A model generated the notes under the pieces. The model was given only the letters and a program-made list of their open reading frames with translations. It did not search any database and was not told the origin of the DNA. Position numbers and translations under genes: made by a program. This document shows positions 9,547-19,373 of a DNA stretch of 64,000 nucleotides, piece by piece. This DNA comes from Nostoc sp. C052 (lineage in GTDB: Bacteria > Cyanobacteriota > Cyanobacteriia > Cyanobacteriales > Nostocaceae): assembly GCF_013393905.1 (NCBI RefSeq), contig NZ_CP040277.1, positions 1-64,000 on the forward strand, given 5' to 3'. How positions within the stretch are numbered: position 1 is the first letter of the stretch; each line of letters begins with the position of its first letter.

Positions 9547-10350
9547 ATGTCTAAAATCCGTATTGGCAATACTATAGTTAAAAGTAATGAAAAGTTAAGA
9601 CAAATACAATCACAAGTTTTTACTAATTATGGCTATCAAAAAGTGAATGATTTTTTGCTCAATGATAGCAGAGATTTTAGAGTTGTATTTGATATGTTAT
9701 GGGAGAAATATCATAGCCAGCCCAAAGTTTTTTATGATTCTACCTTAATAAAGGTACTAGAGGAATCAAAATCATTTAAAAAGTTTATATTAGCCGTTAA
9801 TATACAAACAATTTCTCAGATGAGAATTCCTTTTGATAAATTTTATATCCCGTGCTTAAAAGAATGTTCTCATAATTATGAGATTCATAAAGAAACAGGT
9901 GCTAGAGGTTGGGTAGTCGGTGTTATTCCTTTTCTCGGTGCTACTTACCCTGAACGTCGAAAATTTTTATCGAATTTAATTGACTCTTTAGATATTACAG
10001 AAAATATTAATTCAGGAAGAATTATTTATTTAGATAAGCATCTAGCTTTAACTTATAAACAAGATGATTCTAAAAACCAAGCGTTAGGAGAACTATTGTT
10101 TGCAGCAAGACGTTCTGAGGATTTATGGTCTTTTGATCAAACAGATGTTTTTGTACCTGTAAAATCGTTACGTCAAGCTAAAATTGCTTTAGCTAATTAC
10201 CAAGGTAAGCCCCGAAAAGGAGAATTAGTAGGAAACGATTCTGCACGTTTTTCCAGATTTTTAGGCTTGGATATTAGAGATAGCTATGCATATATGCCTG
10301 GCTATGAAGAATTAGTTAATTATAAAGGAAAAGGCTTCCAAAAACGATAA
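9547..10350 (+). CDS. Hypothetical protein
   Basis: A 267-residue soluble protein with an unremarkable, Lys/Asn-rich composition and AT-rich codon use. No signal peptide, membrane segment or recognised catalytic motif is visible. It begins 26 bases after the end of the frameshifted gene at 8875 and probably shares its transcript. Two segments rich in aromatic residues (GWVVGVIPFLGATYPERR and YAYMPGYEELVNY) stand out. It sits between the two RND operons, so it may be a passenger rather than a metal-resistance gene. Confidence 0.65.
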   Translation: MSKIRIGNTIVKSNEKLRQIQSQVFTNYGYQKVNDFLLNDSRDFRVVFDMLWEKYHSQPKVFYDSTLIKVLEESKSFKKFILAVNIQTISQMRIPFDKFYIPCLKECSHNYEIHKETGARGWVVGVIPFLGATYPERRKFLSNLIDSLDITENINSGRIIYLDKHLALTYKQDDSKNQALGELLFAARRSEDLWSFDQTDVFVPVKSLRQAKIALANYQGKPRKGELVGNDSARFSRFLGLDIRDSYAYMPGYEELVNYKGKGFQKR

Positions 10351-10418
10351 TCAATTATTACTTGCTACTACTAATACCAATTCTCCATGAAGATACACAA
10401 CGAACGTTATTGAAGGTT

Positions 10419-10526
10419 TTACTCTAGTGATTGCCCTTGCCTCAATCTCTGTAGCTTCAGCATTGTAATACATATCATCAGCCACAAAAATCCAACACCA
10501 TATCCTGCAATTACATCTGTAGACAT
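10419..10526 (-). CDS. Possible 35-residue single-helix membrane peptide
   Basis: ATG at 10526 opens a 35-codon frame: a short N terminus, one strongly hydrophobic helix (YGVGFLWLMICITML) and a basic tail (KLQRLRQGQSLE), an inside-positive arrangement. It lies 118 bases downstream of RND copy 2 on the same strand. The upstream region has only a weak ribosome-binding site. Small accessory membrane peptides are known beside other RND pumps, but this one is not recognised, and chance remains possible. Confidence 0.35.
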   Translation of the reverse strand: MSTDVIAGYGVGFLWLMICITMLKLQRLRQGQSLE

Positions 10527-10643
10527 TTTGGGATTCTGGCTCAGGTAATAGCTGAAAATACAGTCGAAAAATTTGGAATTTAATGCATGGATTCTTTGCT
10601 CAATTCCAAAGGATTCTAGAAGATAAATTTCCTGTGATATTTA

Positions 10644-13600
10644 TCATCGCTCAAAAACTGCTTTTGGTACTTTGCCATCCTCTACAACTGACATAGTACG
10701 CTTAGGCAGCAATAACTTACCAAACTTTGCATACAAAGCAGGCAAAACTACTAATGTTAACCCCGTAGAGGTAAACAACCCACCTAACACAACTATCGAC
10801 AATGGTTGTAAAATTTCTTTTCCGGGGCCACTATCAATTACTAAAGGTGCTAATCCTAAAGCAGAGGTAAAAGCTGTCATCAAAATGGCATTCAGACGTT
10901 CCATTGACCCTTTAATAAGAACATCTTTAAGTGGTATACCCTCAGTAATTTTGGTGTTGTAATTATCCACAAGTAACAAACCATTGCGGGTAGCAACTCC
11001 AAATAGAGTTATAAAACCAACCAAAGATGCAATGGAAATAACACCACCAGTTAAAGCTACTGAAAATACTCCCCCCACCAACGCCAAAGGCAAATTAATC
11101 ATAATCATGACGGTAGAAGGGATAGATTTGACTGACAGGTACATGATGACTGTAATTGCCACAAAGGCGATCGCACTCGAAATTAAGATATTCTGAGTTG
11201 CTCTTTCTTCTGCCTCAAATTGTCCTGCATACTGAATATAGTAACCAGCAGGGATTTGCACTTGTTGCTTAACTTTCTCCCTAATTTCATTGACAATGGA
11301 ACGCAAATCTCTACCATTAGCGTTAGCAGAAACAACAATCAAGCGGGATACATTCTCTCTATTTATAGTATTAGGGCCAGTACCATTTTCAATTGTAGCA
11401 ACCTGTGATAAGGGAATTTTTTGACCGTTAGGAGTATCAACTAACAAATTACGAATCGTATCCAAATTTTGTCTTGCATCTGGCTTTAACCACACAGCTA
11501 AATCGAAAGTTTGTTGTTTTTCTAAAATTTGAGATACTACTCGTCCATTCAGAGCAGTTTCAATGATTTCGGAAAGTTTACCTACTGTCAAACCATACCG
11601 TGAAGCAGCAGGTCGGTTGAATTTAATTTGTATTTGTTCAATTGGTATTTGGGGTTCTAGTTGTAAATCTACAATCCCATTCACAGTTTTCATGACATCA
11701 TCAACTTGTTGTCCAACGGTGCGGAGTTGTTCTAAGTCAGGGCCGAAAATTTTGACCGCGATCGCACTCCTCACTCCAGACAACACCTCATCCATACGGT
11801 GCGAGATAAAACCACCAATGTTTGGCGCTACCCCTGGTAACTTAGCAAATTCCTCCCGTAACTTCTCAATCGTCCCCTCCCTGTCTTTCATCCCTGCGTC
11901 GCTTAACTCGATATCCAAGTGTCCCAAATTCACCCCGGCTGCATCCCCATCTCCTGGCGCACGCCCAGAACGCAATTGTACGTAGGGGAATCTAGAGTCT
12001 CCCTTGAGTGCGTGCTGAAGTGCTTCACCAGCTGCATTAGTAGCTTCTAGAGAAACTCCCGGATAAAGAGTTAGAGTATTAACCAAAGTTTGCTCCTGAA
12101 ACTCTGGTAAAAATATTCTGCCAAAAGAGGGGACGATTACAGCCGCAGCCACTAAACTTGCGATCGCAGCGCCTATAACAATTCCAGAACGCCGCAGAGA
12201 AAATGTTAGTAGAGGAAGATACAGTCCTTTAAAAAATCTCGCCACCCAAGGTTCTGTTTCTGGCAAGCGACCATAAGGCAGTAAAATTGCACATAAAGCT
12301 GGAGTCACCGTCAATGCCGTGATACTAGAGGCTATAACTGCTGCCATATAGCCTAATCCCATTGGGATAAAAATGCTACCTTCTACACCAGCCAAAGCAA
12401 AAACTGGAGAGAACACAACTATGGTAATGATGGTAGCTCCAAATACCGAATCGCGTACCTCTTGACAACCGTCAAATACAACATCTAAAACTGGACGCGG
12501 GTTGGGGGAATATTTATTTTCTCGCAGGTTACGGTAGACATTTTCAGCATCGACAATCGCATCATCAACTGCTGAACCAATCGCTACTGCTAACCCTCCC
12601 AAAGTCATAGTATTTAAACCTTGTCCCAACCAATTTAGTAGTAGTACTCCTAGTAATAAAGATAAAGGTAGGGCAGTTAAACAAATAGCTAGGTTACGCC
12701 AATTCATCAAAAAGGGAATTAGAATTAAGGCAACAATAATGCTGCCTTCAATTAAAGCTTCTCGAACATTTTCAATAGAAGAATCAATATAGTTTTCTTG
12801 ACGAAATGTTGGGGTGACTTTGATATCTTTGGGTAATCCTGCTTGAATCTCTGACATCGCTGCTTCAATAGCACGGGTGACGGTAGGAGTATCGGCTTGA
12901 GGCTGTTTGTTAATCATCACAACAATTGCCTTTTCACCGTTGAAACTGCCATCACCCCGTTTAATAGCCGCTCCAATTTGCACATCAGCAACATCGGAGA
13001 TTTTCACGGGCGTACCATTGCGAGCAGTAATTACTGATTGTTGTAATTCTTCGATAGATTCAATCCGTCCAATTCCTCGAATTAATTTTTCTCGGTCTGG
13101 AGTAATTAAATAGCCACCAGGAGCATTTACATTAGCAGCAGATGTCGCTTGTTCTACATCTTCTAAAGTGACATTAAAGGCTCTTAGTTTCGCTGGATCG
13201 ACCAACACTTGATATTGCCTAACATCGCCACCATACGCTACAACTTGACTCACACCAGGCACAGCTAAAAGGCGATTTGTCACTTGCCAATCAACAATCC
13301 GCCGCACTTCCATCAAAGGAGTACTTTGGGAGGTAAAGGCATATTGTAATACAGTACCAATGGGGGAGCTTGTCGGAGAAATTTGCGGAGTTTCTACCCC
13401 TGACGGCAACTTACTTTGAGCTTGTTGTAATCGCTCTGTTACTAGCTGGCGAGCTTGATAAATATCAGTATCCCAGTTGAAAATGACTTTGACGACAGAA
13501 ATTCCTGCTGCTGAAGATGAGCGTACTGCCGTTACTCCAGGAGTACCGTTAATTGCACTTTCAATTGGTAAAGTTACTAGGGATTCTAATTCTTCGGGGG

Positions 13601-13769
13601 CGAGTCCTGGTGCTTCAGTTTGAATTTCAACTTGGGGTGGTGCAAAACTGGGGAAGACATCCAAGGGCATTTGGATAATCGTCCGAAATATCCAAATAGT
13701 GAGGATAATTGTACCCAGGATGACTAACCAACGGCGAGCGATCGCCCACTTGATGATAGCACTGAGCAT
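10644..13769 (-). CDS. CusA/CzcA-type heavy-metal RND efflux pump (copy 2)
   Basis: A 1041-residue paralogue of the first pump, alike from end to end (PLDVFPSFAPPQVEIQ near the N terminus, AVDDAIVDAENV in helix 4, GFITLFGVATRNGLLL in helix 11). It follows the membrane-fusion gene with only two bases between them, a clear operon. Together they would form the inner-membrane pump and periplasmic adaptor of a tripartite efflux system; the outer-membrane channel is not in the window and may be chromosomal. Copper/silver export is likely from the neighbourhood. Confidence 0.94.
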   Translation of the reverse strand: MLSAIIKWAIARRWLVILGTIILTIWIFRTIIQMPLDVFPSFAPPQVEIQTEAPGLAPEELESLVTLPIESAINGTPGVTAVRSSSAAGISVVKVIFNWDTDIYQARQLVTERLQQAQSKLPSGVETPQISPTSSPIGTVLQYAFTSQSTPLMEVRRIVDWQVTNRLLAVPGVSQVVAYGGDVRQYQVLVDPAKLRAFNVTLEDVEQATSAANVNAPGGYLITPDREKLIRGIGRIESIEELQQSVITARNGTPVKISDVADVQIGAAIKRGDGSFNGEKAIVVMINKQPQADTPTVTRAIEAAMSEIQAGLPKDIKVTPTFRQENYIDSSIENVREALIEGSIIVALILIPFLMNWRNLAICLTALPLSLLLGVLLLNWLGQGLNTMTLGGLAVAIGSAVDDAIVDAENVYRNLRENKYSPNPRPVLDVVFDGCQEVRDSVFGATIITIVVFSPVFALAGVEGSIFIPMGLGYMAAVIASSITALTVTPALCAILLPYGRLPETEPWVARFFKGLYLPLLTFSLRRSGIVIGAAIASLVAAAVIVPSFGRIFLPEFQEQTLVNTLTLYPGVSLEATNAAGEALQHALKGDSRFPYVQLRSGRAPGDGDAAGVNLGHLDIELSDAGMKDREGTIEKLREEFAKLPGVAPNIGGFISHRMDEVLSGVRSAIAVKIFGPDLEQLRTVGQQVDDVMKTVNGIVDLQLEPQIPIEQIQIKFNRPAASRYGLTVGKLSEIIETALNGRVVSQILEKQQTFDLAVWLKPDARQNLDTIRNLLVDTPNGQKIPLSQVATIENGTGPNTINRENVSRLIVVSANANGRDLRSIVNEIREKVKQQVQIPAGYYIQYAGQFEAEERATQNILISSAIAFVAITVIMYLSVKSIPSTVMIMINLPLALVGGVFSVALTGGVISIASLVGFITLFGVATRNGLLLVDNYNTKITEGIPLKDVLIKGSMERLNAILMTAFTSALGLAPLVIDSGPGKEILQPLSIVVLGGLFTSTGLTLVVLPALYAKFGKLLLPKRTMSVVEDGKVPKAVFER

Positions 13770-13771
13770 CT

Positions 13772-15442
13772 TTATTGTTGAGTATTTTTACTGATGATTA
13801 TGACTTTTGGTTCTTCATGAGGCGCGCGGTGGTTATCATCTGAGTTTGTAGAACCATTAATAGAATCTTCTGGTACATCATAGGCAAGTTCTGCCCCTAC
13901 TGGAACTAGTTGAGGTTTGCTGCGACGGCCTGCCATAAAACCGACAGCAGCTATTACAACTCCTCCACCTGCTCCTAGCAACCACAAAGGTACTGGGAAG
14001 CTGGGCGTTTTAACTTCAGTCGCTTGTGCAGGAGCTTCTTTTGTTTCAGTTGTTGGCTTAGTACCACCCCGCAATGATTGTGCGTAAAGTTGTGGTGCGC
14101 GTTGAGTGACAATCATATCCCCTTCAAATAAGCCACTCTTAACCTCAACCATATCTCCAGAAGTCTGACCTAATGTGACTTCAACTGTTTGGTAAGCATT
14201 ACCATTTTGCACGTAAACAACTTTCTTACCATTCGCGTCAACCACTGCTGAGGTAGGAATAGCTGAAATAGCAGAGGACGTTTGGTCTGTTAAGACTTCT
14301 AGCTCGGCGAACATTCCTGGTTTGAGTTGCCGAAGAGAGTTATTCACCTCTGCTTGTACTGGTACAATTCTTGTTTCTCCTTCTACCGCCGTACCAATTC
14401 GGGAAATTCGTCCAGAAAAGGTACGATTAGGCATACTGGCTACTTTTAGAGTCACCCTTTGACCAGTTCTTACCTTGCTTAAATCTTTTTCATAAATGTT
14501 AGCTGTGGCAAAAAGCCGACTATCATTGACAATCGTCATCAATTTGCCACCCGCATCATTAAAAGTTTGACCAATAGTAACTTCTCTATCAGCAATCTTA
14601 CCGGAGATGGGAGCCGTTACTGTCACTAGTCCCTTGGAATTAGGGAGATTTCCTAGTTGAGCAAGTCGAGTTTGATAACTAGTATTACTGCGATTAATAT
14701 TTGACTTTGCTAGTTGAACTGATGCTTGGGCGCGTTTGAGTTGATTTTCTGCTCCGATAACGTCCCGACGGCTGTTAGCTTTGGTAAGTTCGGCTTTTGC
14801 CTGCGCTAGCTGGGTCTGGGATTCTAAAGCATTGCGTCGGGGTAAAGCACCTTCAATGGCTAACTGTTTGTCTTTGTTGTACTTTTCTTGAGCAAAGTCA
14901 ACTTGACTCTGTGCTTGGGCAATTTCAGAGTCGGCTATTTGTTGATATTTTTGATAATTTTGTTGAGCTAGTATTAAGTCTGCTTGGGCCTGTTGTAAAT
15001 CAGCTTGACCTTGTGCTAATTTGTCCTGAGATTCCACGCGTAATGTAACCAAGCCTGGACTAGTAACAACAGCAACAGGTTGACCAAGCTTTACTGATGC
15101 ACCTGGTTCCACCAACAATTTAACAACTTTCGCCCCTTCAATTGGGGTGGTCACTTCTACTTTCTGGTTAGGAAGAGTCTCTATTTGTCCAGTGGTTTTA
15201 ATACCAATGGCTAACCGCTGACGCTGGACAGGCTCGACTTTAATCCCTAACCGTTTGGCTGTGTCGGCATCAACCTGAATAGAATTATTAGTTGAAGTGG
15301 CTTCACTTCCTCCTTGAAATTCGTCTCCATGTCCACCATGAGCCAGAACAATTGTGGGACTTGCTAATAACAGCAGGCTCAGGAATGTGCCAGAAACATA
15401 ACGAATAGTTGTAGGTGTTTGGGAACGCAGAGAGTTAGACAT
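13772..15442 (-). CDS. RND membrane-fusion (periplasmic adaptor) protein, CusB/CzcB-like
   Basis: A 556-residue adaptor that links the RND pump to an outer-membrane channel. It has a signal segment ending near VLAHGGHGDE, a His-rich start often seen in metal adaptors, then a lipoyl/barrel-sandwich hybrid split by a long Gln/Ala-rich coiled-coil hairpin (about residues 135-250), a beta-barrel, and a membrane-proximal domain. Unusually for the family, a hydrophobic helix (LWLLGAGGGVVIAAVGFM) lies near the C terminus, followed by a polar tail. A TGAAAT direct repeat sits about 105-120 bases upstream. Confidence 0.92.
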   Translation of the reverse strand: MSNSLRSQTPTTIRYVSGTFLSLLLLASPTIVLAHGGHGDEFQGGSEATSTNNSIQVDADTAKRLGIKVEPVQRQRLAIGIKTTGQIETLPNQKVEVTTPIEGAKVVKLLVEPGASVKLGQPVAVVTSPGLVTLRVESQDKLAQGQADLQQAQADLILAQQNYQKYQQIADSEIAQAQSQVDFAQEKYNKDKQLAIEGALPRRNALESQTQLAQAKAELTKANSRRDVIGAENQLKRAQASVQLAKSNINRSNTSYQTRLAQLGNLPNSKGLVTVTAPISGKIADREVTIGQTFNDAGGKLMTIVNDSRLFATANIYEKDLSKVRTGQRVTLKVASMPNRTFSGRISRIGTAVEGETRIVPVQAEVNNSLRQLKPGMFAELEVLTDQTSSAISAIPTSAVVDANGKKVVYVQNGNAYQTVEVTLGQTSGDMVEVKSGLFEGDMIVTQRAPQLYAQSLRGGTKPTTETKEAPAQATEVKTPSFPVPLWLLGAGGGVVIAAVGFMAGRRSKPQLVPVGAELAYDVPEDSINGSTNSDDNHRAPHEEPKVIIISKNTQQ

Positions 15443-15545
15443 CGCTACTAAAAATCCTTGAGTATGGGAGAGAAGAAATTGCGAACGGTCAAAAGTACTT
15501 TTAAGTTTTAGAAATACACTCTTTTACTAGTCTTTCATTCAAAAA

Positions 15546-15562
15546 TGAAATTAGGATGAAAT
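15546..15562. promoter_or_regulatory. CopR-box-like direct repeat
   Basis: TGAAAT at 15546-15551 and 15557-15562 (ATGAAATTAGGATGAAAT), upstream of the adaptor/RND copy 2 operon. It has the same sequence and spacing as the sites at 8723, 16921 and 19113. Confidence 0.7.
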
Positions 15563-15689
15563 CAAGTTTTGACCGCTCTCAGAATCGCATCACTCTAAAC
15601 ACAACTGGAATTCAAGAAAGCAAGTGTTCCCTATTTATTTGGCATTGGATACTTGCATCATGCTTCACATAGATACTTTTGCTTACCCT

Positions 15690-16030
15690 TTAGGTGACGC
15701 TCTTACTGACGCTGGACTACTCGCTAACACCAGTTCCCAAGCTAGGGAAACCTCTTAGGGTGAAGCTCTTAACGTCGCTACCACTGAGTTCGCGGAGCGT
15801 CTCGTTCGCTGCCTTCGTCTCCGTACCCCTCCGGGGATCTTGCTACGCGCAGCGTCCCGTAAAGCCTGCGGCAATAGCTACGCTTAGGGCGCAGCCTAAG
15901 AAGAGAAGGGAAGGAGAAGAGAAGATAGCCAGTTCCCTACGGAGGGTTTCCCGCCTACCCTGCGGTTTCTGCGTACTCCTGCAAAGAAGCAAGCTACGCG
16001 GAGCGTTCCATAGAGAAGCAGTACAGGACT
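15690..16030. repeat. Dense dispersed-palindrome region
   Basis: About 340 bases that hold many short GC-rich inverted and direct motifs (for example CTACGCGGAGCG, GCGGAGCGTCTCG, CTCCGTACCCCTCCGGGG), typical of dispersed repeats in filamentous cyanobacteria. A reading frame crosses it, but its residue composition follows the repeats, so I do not call a gene. Confidence 0.55.
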
Positions 16031-16034
16031 AGAC

Positions 16035-16757
16035 TCACTGGTTATACCAAGTTTTTCGCCACTGTTTCATTTGGTTAATTTCTGCTTGCTGTGAATCAAT
16101 GATACTTTGAGCTAATTTCTTGATTTCAGGACGCTTAGACTTACTCGATGCATCTTGAGCCATTGTAATTGCACTTTCATGATGGGGAATCATTGCATTT
16201 ATGAACCGCAAGTCAAACTCACTATCAGTCGCTCCTAAGTCCATATTCATCATCATGCCTTGCATCTGCTGGTGAGGCATTGGGACTGTTTTACCTGTTT
16301 TCGCATCATAAGCTACCGGGGTACTGCTTGCAGAGGGATACCATGCTTTACGCCACTGTTTTAGCTCGGCAATTTCTTTGTCTTGAGCTTTGATAATTTC
16401 TGAAGCCAGCTTTTTGATTTCAGGACGTTTTGATTTTTGCTGTGCAACATTTGCCATCTCCACTGCTCCTTGATGGTGCGGAGTCATCGCATCAATAAAA
16501 CGCAAATCATAATTAGCATCGGCTGAACCTAAATCCATTGCCATGTTATGGTTCATCGTGCCACTACCATGATTCATCATGCCACCGTCATGGTTCATCG
16601 GTTGCTTGTCGCTAGTATCAGTGGCGGTGGTAGTCGGGTTTGATGCTTGGTTTTGGGAAGTAGTTGTAGAACAGGCTGTTAACAGCCCGATAGGAACAGA
16701 GGCGATCGCTACTAAGCTCAATGACAAAAAGCTGTTTTTCAGAGTAGAAAGTTGCAT
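16035..16757 (-). CDS. copM: CopM-like lipoprotein with two DUF305 domains
   Basis: An exported copper-binding protein of 240 residues. The signal peptide has a lipobox (LLTAC). A Met/His-rich linker (NHDGGMMNHGSGTMNHNM) leads into two DUF305 repeats, each with FIDAM/FINAM-xPHH and a C-terminal KKLA-x-KQWR helix; a second Met-rich linker (MPHQQMQGMMMNM) separates them. CopM of Synechocystis is a DUF305 periplasmic copper-binding protein controlled by CopRS, so the assignment rests on domain and Met/His pattern. A TGAAAT direct repeat lies about 165-180 bases upstream. Confidence 0.88.
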   Translation of the reverse strand: MQLSTLKNSFLSLSLVAIASVPIGLLTACSTTTSQNQASNPTTTATDTSDKQPMNHDGGMMNHGSGTMNHNMAMDLGSADANYDLRFIDAMTPHHQGAVEMANVAQQKSKRPEIKKLASEIIKAQDKEIAELKQWRKAWYPSASSTPVAYDAKTGKTVPMPHQQMQGMMMNMDLGATDSEFDLRFINAMIPHHESAITMAQDASSKSKRPEIKKLAQSIIDSQQAEINQMKQWRKTWYNQ

Positions 16758-16920
16758 AGTGATTATCTAAATTCTTCCTGATTTCATTTTGCAATCTCCA
16801 GTAAACTGGAGAGTCAACCCTTTAGGTAATTTATTCTTTTCTCAGGTAATAAAATCACCCAAGTAACTGGTTGCTTACAATGCAAATATCGTACTTACTA
16901 AATAGTTTGACAGCCGAAGA

Positions 16921-16937
16921 TGAAATCAGGATGAAAT
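16921..16937. promoter_or_regulatory. CopR-box-like direct repeat
   Basis: TGAAAT at 16921-16926 and 16932-16937 (GATGAAATCAGGATGAAAT), between the divergent copM-like gene and the deacetylase. Either or both could be controlled from it. The rest of the 16758-17156 gap shows no further gene. Confidence 0.7.
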
Positions 16938-17156
16938 TAAAGGTTGCTGCTCTTGGCAAAGACTAGCTACAAGGAATTAGAACACTGTAATACAGGACTA
17001 CAGGGTGATAATTCTTTTGTGACACCCTGCTTTGCTTTGCCGGCGTTAGCCAGAGTTCAGAATATGGCAAATAATCATGTTATGAAAGTAACGTATTTAA
17101 AATAATTTGCCTTTGTAGTAAATATAAGTAAATCTAATATAGTAAAGCTGAAATTA

Positions 17157-18041
17157 TTGATTGGAGGAATAGTATTCATCCCGCTAGTCGCAGTCCTATG
17201 CGACTTTAGTTTCGGAAGATTTTGGTTTTCAGAACGCTCAGACCATCAAAAATTAGTCAAAAAACCAGAACAACTCAGTGCCAGCGCTGTGAGCAATCAG
17301 CATAGTTCGGTATCCGATAAAGCCAGTGTTGCACAAGTAAACAGCCACATCTTTACAGTCCCTAATGAGTTTCAGGGAAAAATCATTCAACAGGCACAAC
17401 TGAATAAACCAGATAAAGTTATCGCGCTAACTTTTGATGATGGCCCCGCACCTAAATACACACAACAGGTGTTAGAAATACTGAAGCAACAAAATATTAA
17501 GGCAACGTTCTTCTGTGTGGGGGAGATGGTGCATTATTTCCCCCAAATTGCCAAGCTAGAGGTAGCCGATGGTCACGCAATTGGTAATCACACGTGGCAT
17601 CACTGGTATCGGCATATGAACCTGTCTGTTGCTGCGCGTGAGATTGAGTCCACCGCAACAGCTATTTACCAAACTATGGGGGTAAAAACTTTTCTGTTTC
17701 GTCCGCCTTATGGCATCCTCAACAATGGTGTAGCTGATTACGCTCAAAAGAATAATTACGCTGTTCTCATGTGGTCAGATGACTCGATCGACTATCGCCG
17801 TCCTCCAGTATCTAAACTTGTCAATAATGTGTTGAAAGACGCGAAACCTGGTGGCATAGTACTGATGCATGATGGTGGTGGCGATCGCTCACACACTGTT
17901 AAGGCTTTACCGCAAATTATCGCTTCACTCAAACAGCGTGGTTATCGATTTGTGACCATACCCGAATTATTAGAAATACAAGTACAAAAAACACCATTGG
18001 TAACAACAGCACAATTTCATAAAGGGAATAAAGGTACATAA
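17157..18041 (+). CDS. Membrane-anchored polysaccharide deacetylase (NodB homology)
   Basis: A carbohydrate esterase family 4 enzyme that removes acetyl groups from peptidoglycan or exopolysaccharide. After an N-terminal membrane anchor of about 18 residues and a Ser/Gln-rich linker come TFDDGP (motif 1, catalytic Asp), GNHTWHH (motif 2, metal His pair), RPPYG (motif 3), and LMHDGGGDR with the terminal His region. The start is uncertain: no ATG or GTG fits, and TTG at 17157 is the only usual alternative in this frame after the upstream stop. A GGAGG at 17162 falls inside the predicted coding sequence. Envelope remodelling under metal stress is inferred. Confidence 0.85.
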   Translation: MIGGIVFIPLVAVLCDFSFGRFWFSERSDHQKLVKKPEQLSASAVSNQHSSVSDKASVAQVNSHIFTVPNEFQGKIIQQAQLNKPDKVIALTFDDGPAPKYTQQVLEILKQQNIKATFFCVGEMVHYFPQIAKLEVADGHAIGNHTWHHWYRHMNLSVAAREIESTATAIYQTMGVKTFLFRPPYGILNNGVADYAQKNNYAVLMWSDDSIDYRRPPVSKLVNNVLKDAKPGGIVLMHDGGGDRSHTVKALPQIIASLKQRGYRFVTIPELLEIQVQKTPLVTTAQFHKGNKGT

Positions 18042-18098
18042 ATTATTAACTCATTACTTTCCCTGATCCAAGCTATCTTTGTTCTTTTTTTCTAATTA

Positions 18099-18866
18099 TT
18101 ATCTTGCTTCTTTTTTGCTAAGTTCTTCTCTTGTTTTTGTTAATGTCAATTCCTCTGTTAAGACTCGCTGATAAACCTGTGATAGCAAAGGCGTGACTTG
18201 ATTATTTTCTGTACCATATCCTAAGCTTGTCCAAGTACCGGACAATATCTGTAAAACCTGATTAAGTTTTTTCTGCTTCAAAAGAGTTGTAATATCTGCT
18301 CTCCAAGCATGATGGTCACTGAGCCATGCATATACTACCTCATCTTGTATTTGTGGCTCGAAACTCTCAGGAGCTATACTTAGAGACTTGGAGAATTTGT
18401 GGTACTTCTTAACTTTTTCTTGCCAGGTAGTTGTAAGGATTTGATAACGACCAGCAGCTGTACTGCACTCGCCTTTATGAGGGCCAGAAACAATTGTTAT
18501 GCATTGATTGGGATGATGGCTGAGATCGGAAAAATGCTTACCACCATAAAGTAAAGTATAAGGGTTAGAATCTAGAGCTTCACTAGCTGTAATAGTTCGC
18601 ATTAATGCCCGAATATAAGGATCGCCTTCTTTCATTGCTAAAGGCGGAGTGTAGTCAGAAATGCTAGAGGTTTTGCGAGTGTTAAATCCTTGCCAAAGAA
18701 CAATTAACAAAACTGTAGTCAATATTCCAACAATTGTCGCTCCCCACTTAAACTTCACTTTTTTTAGCAGGAGAACTTTAGCTGGATTTAGAGAGTATGT
18801 TTTCTCAACACTTATCTTAGTAATTTTATGAACTAATAATAGCAAAAAATTATTATTTTTTGGCAT
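18099..18866 (-). CDS. Membrane-anchored GH104/lambda-endolysin-like muramidase
   Basis: A 255-residue protein with one N-terminal membrane helix (about residues 43-62) and an extracytoplasmic lysozyme-like domain. The domain has the GH104 pattern: TITASEA with the catalytic Glu, LYGGKHFSDLSHHPN, STAAGRYQILTTTW, and a C-terminal WTSLGYGTENN. It would cut peptidoglycan glycan strands. It converges with the deacetylase, so two wall-acting enzymes are adjacent. A second GH104 protein sits in the FtsK-like cluster at 34848. The start is the first ATG; membrane topology fits it. Confidence 0.8.
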   Translation of the reverse strand: MPKNNNFLLLLVHKITKISVEKTYSLNPAKVLLLKKVKFKWGATIVGILTTVLLIVLWQGFNTRKTSSISDYTPPLAMKEGDPYIRALMRTITASEALDSNPYTLLYGGKHFSDLSHHPNQCITIVSGPHKGECSTAAGRYQILTTTWQEKVKKYHKFSKSLSIAPESFEPQIQDEVVYAWLSDHHAWRADITTLLKQKKLNQVLQILSGTWTSLGYGTENNQVTPLLSQVYQRVLTEELTLTKTREELSKKEAR

Positions 18867-19112
18867 TTGCTTTTTATGTATCTTTTTTATAAATCTATAA
18901 ATCTAACTATAATTTTAAGCTAATCATCTATATTCTTATTAAAATATATTGTGTTAATGAGTATTTATTTATAGAAGTTACTAATATAATTAAAATTTAT
19001 TATAAATAAATCAAAAATATGCTATTAATAATTATACATTTTTCATTTACTTCTAAATTTAGATTAAACATTCTTGAGAAAATACTCAAACATCCATATA
19101 TACATATCAAGA

Positions 19113-19129
19113 TGAAATTAGGATGAAAT
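19113..19129. promoter_or_regulatory. CopR-box-like direct repeat
   Basis: TGAAAT at 19113-19118 and 19124-19129 (GATGAAATTAGGATGAAAT), about 245 bases before the flavodoxin start and 250 before the divergent muramidase. The remaining AT-rich gap 18867-19373 shows no gene. Confidence 0.65.
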
Positions 19130-19373
19130 AATTATCAGCCGTTGGAAATAAATTACAATCATACCATTAGGAAGATGAAGTTTACCCTTGGAACCTCTTA
19201 AGTTGAGGCGAGAAAGTTTTGTCATCAGATGTGTATGGCGATAGCATAAATTATTTACCCTTTTGCTCAGTATAAGGTGATAGTACGCAGATACGACAGC
19301 GGCTTCAAACTAGAGTAGTGACCGCATAAACACAACGCAAAACAATCACTACAAGGAAAATTAAGGAGGGAGA

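Noticed and set aside
15694..16032. Plus-strand reading frame of 112 codons
   Set aside because: It runs through dispersed palindromic repeats and its residue pattern follows those repeats.
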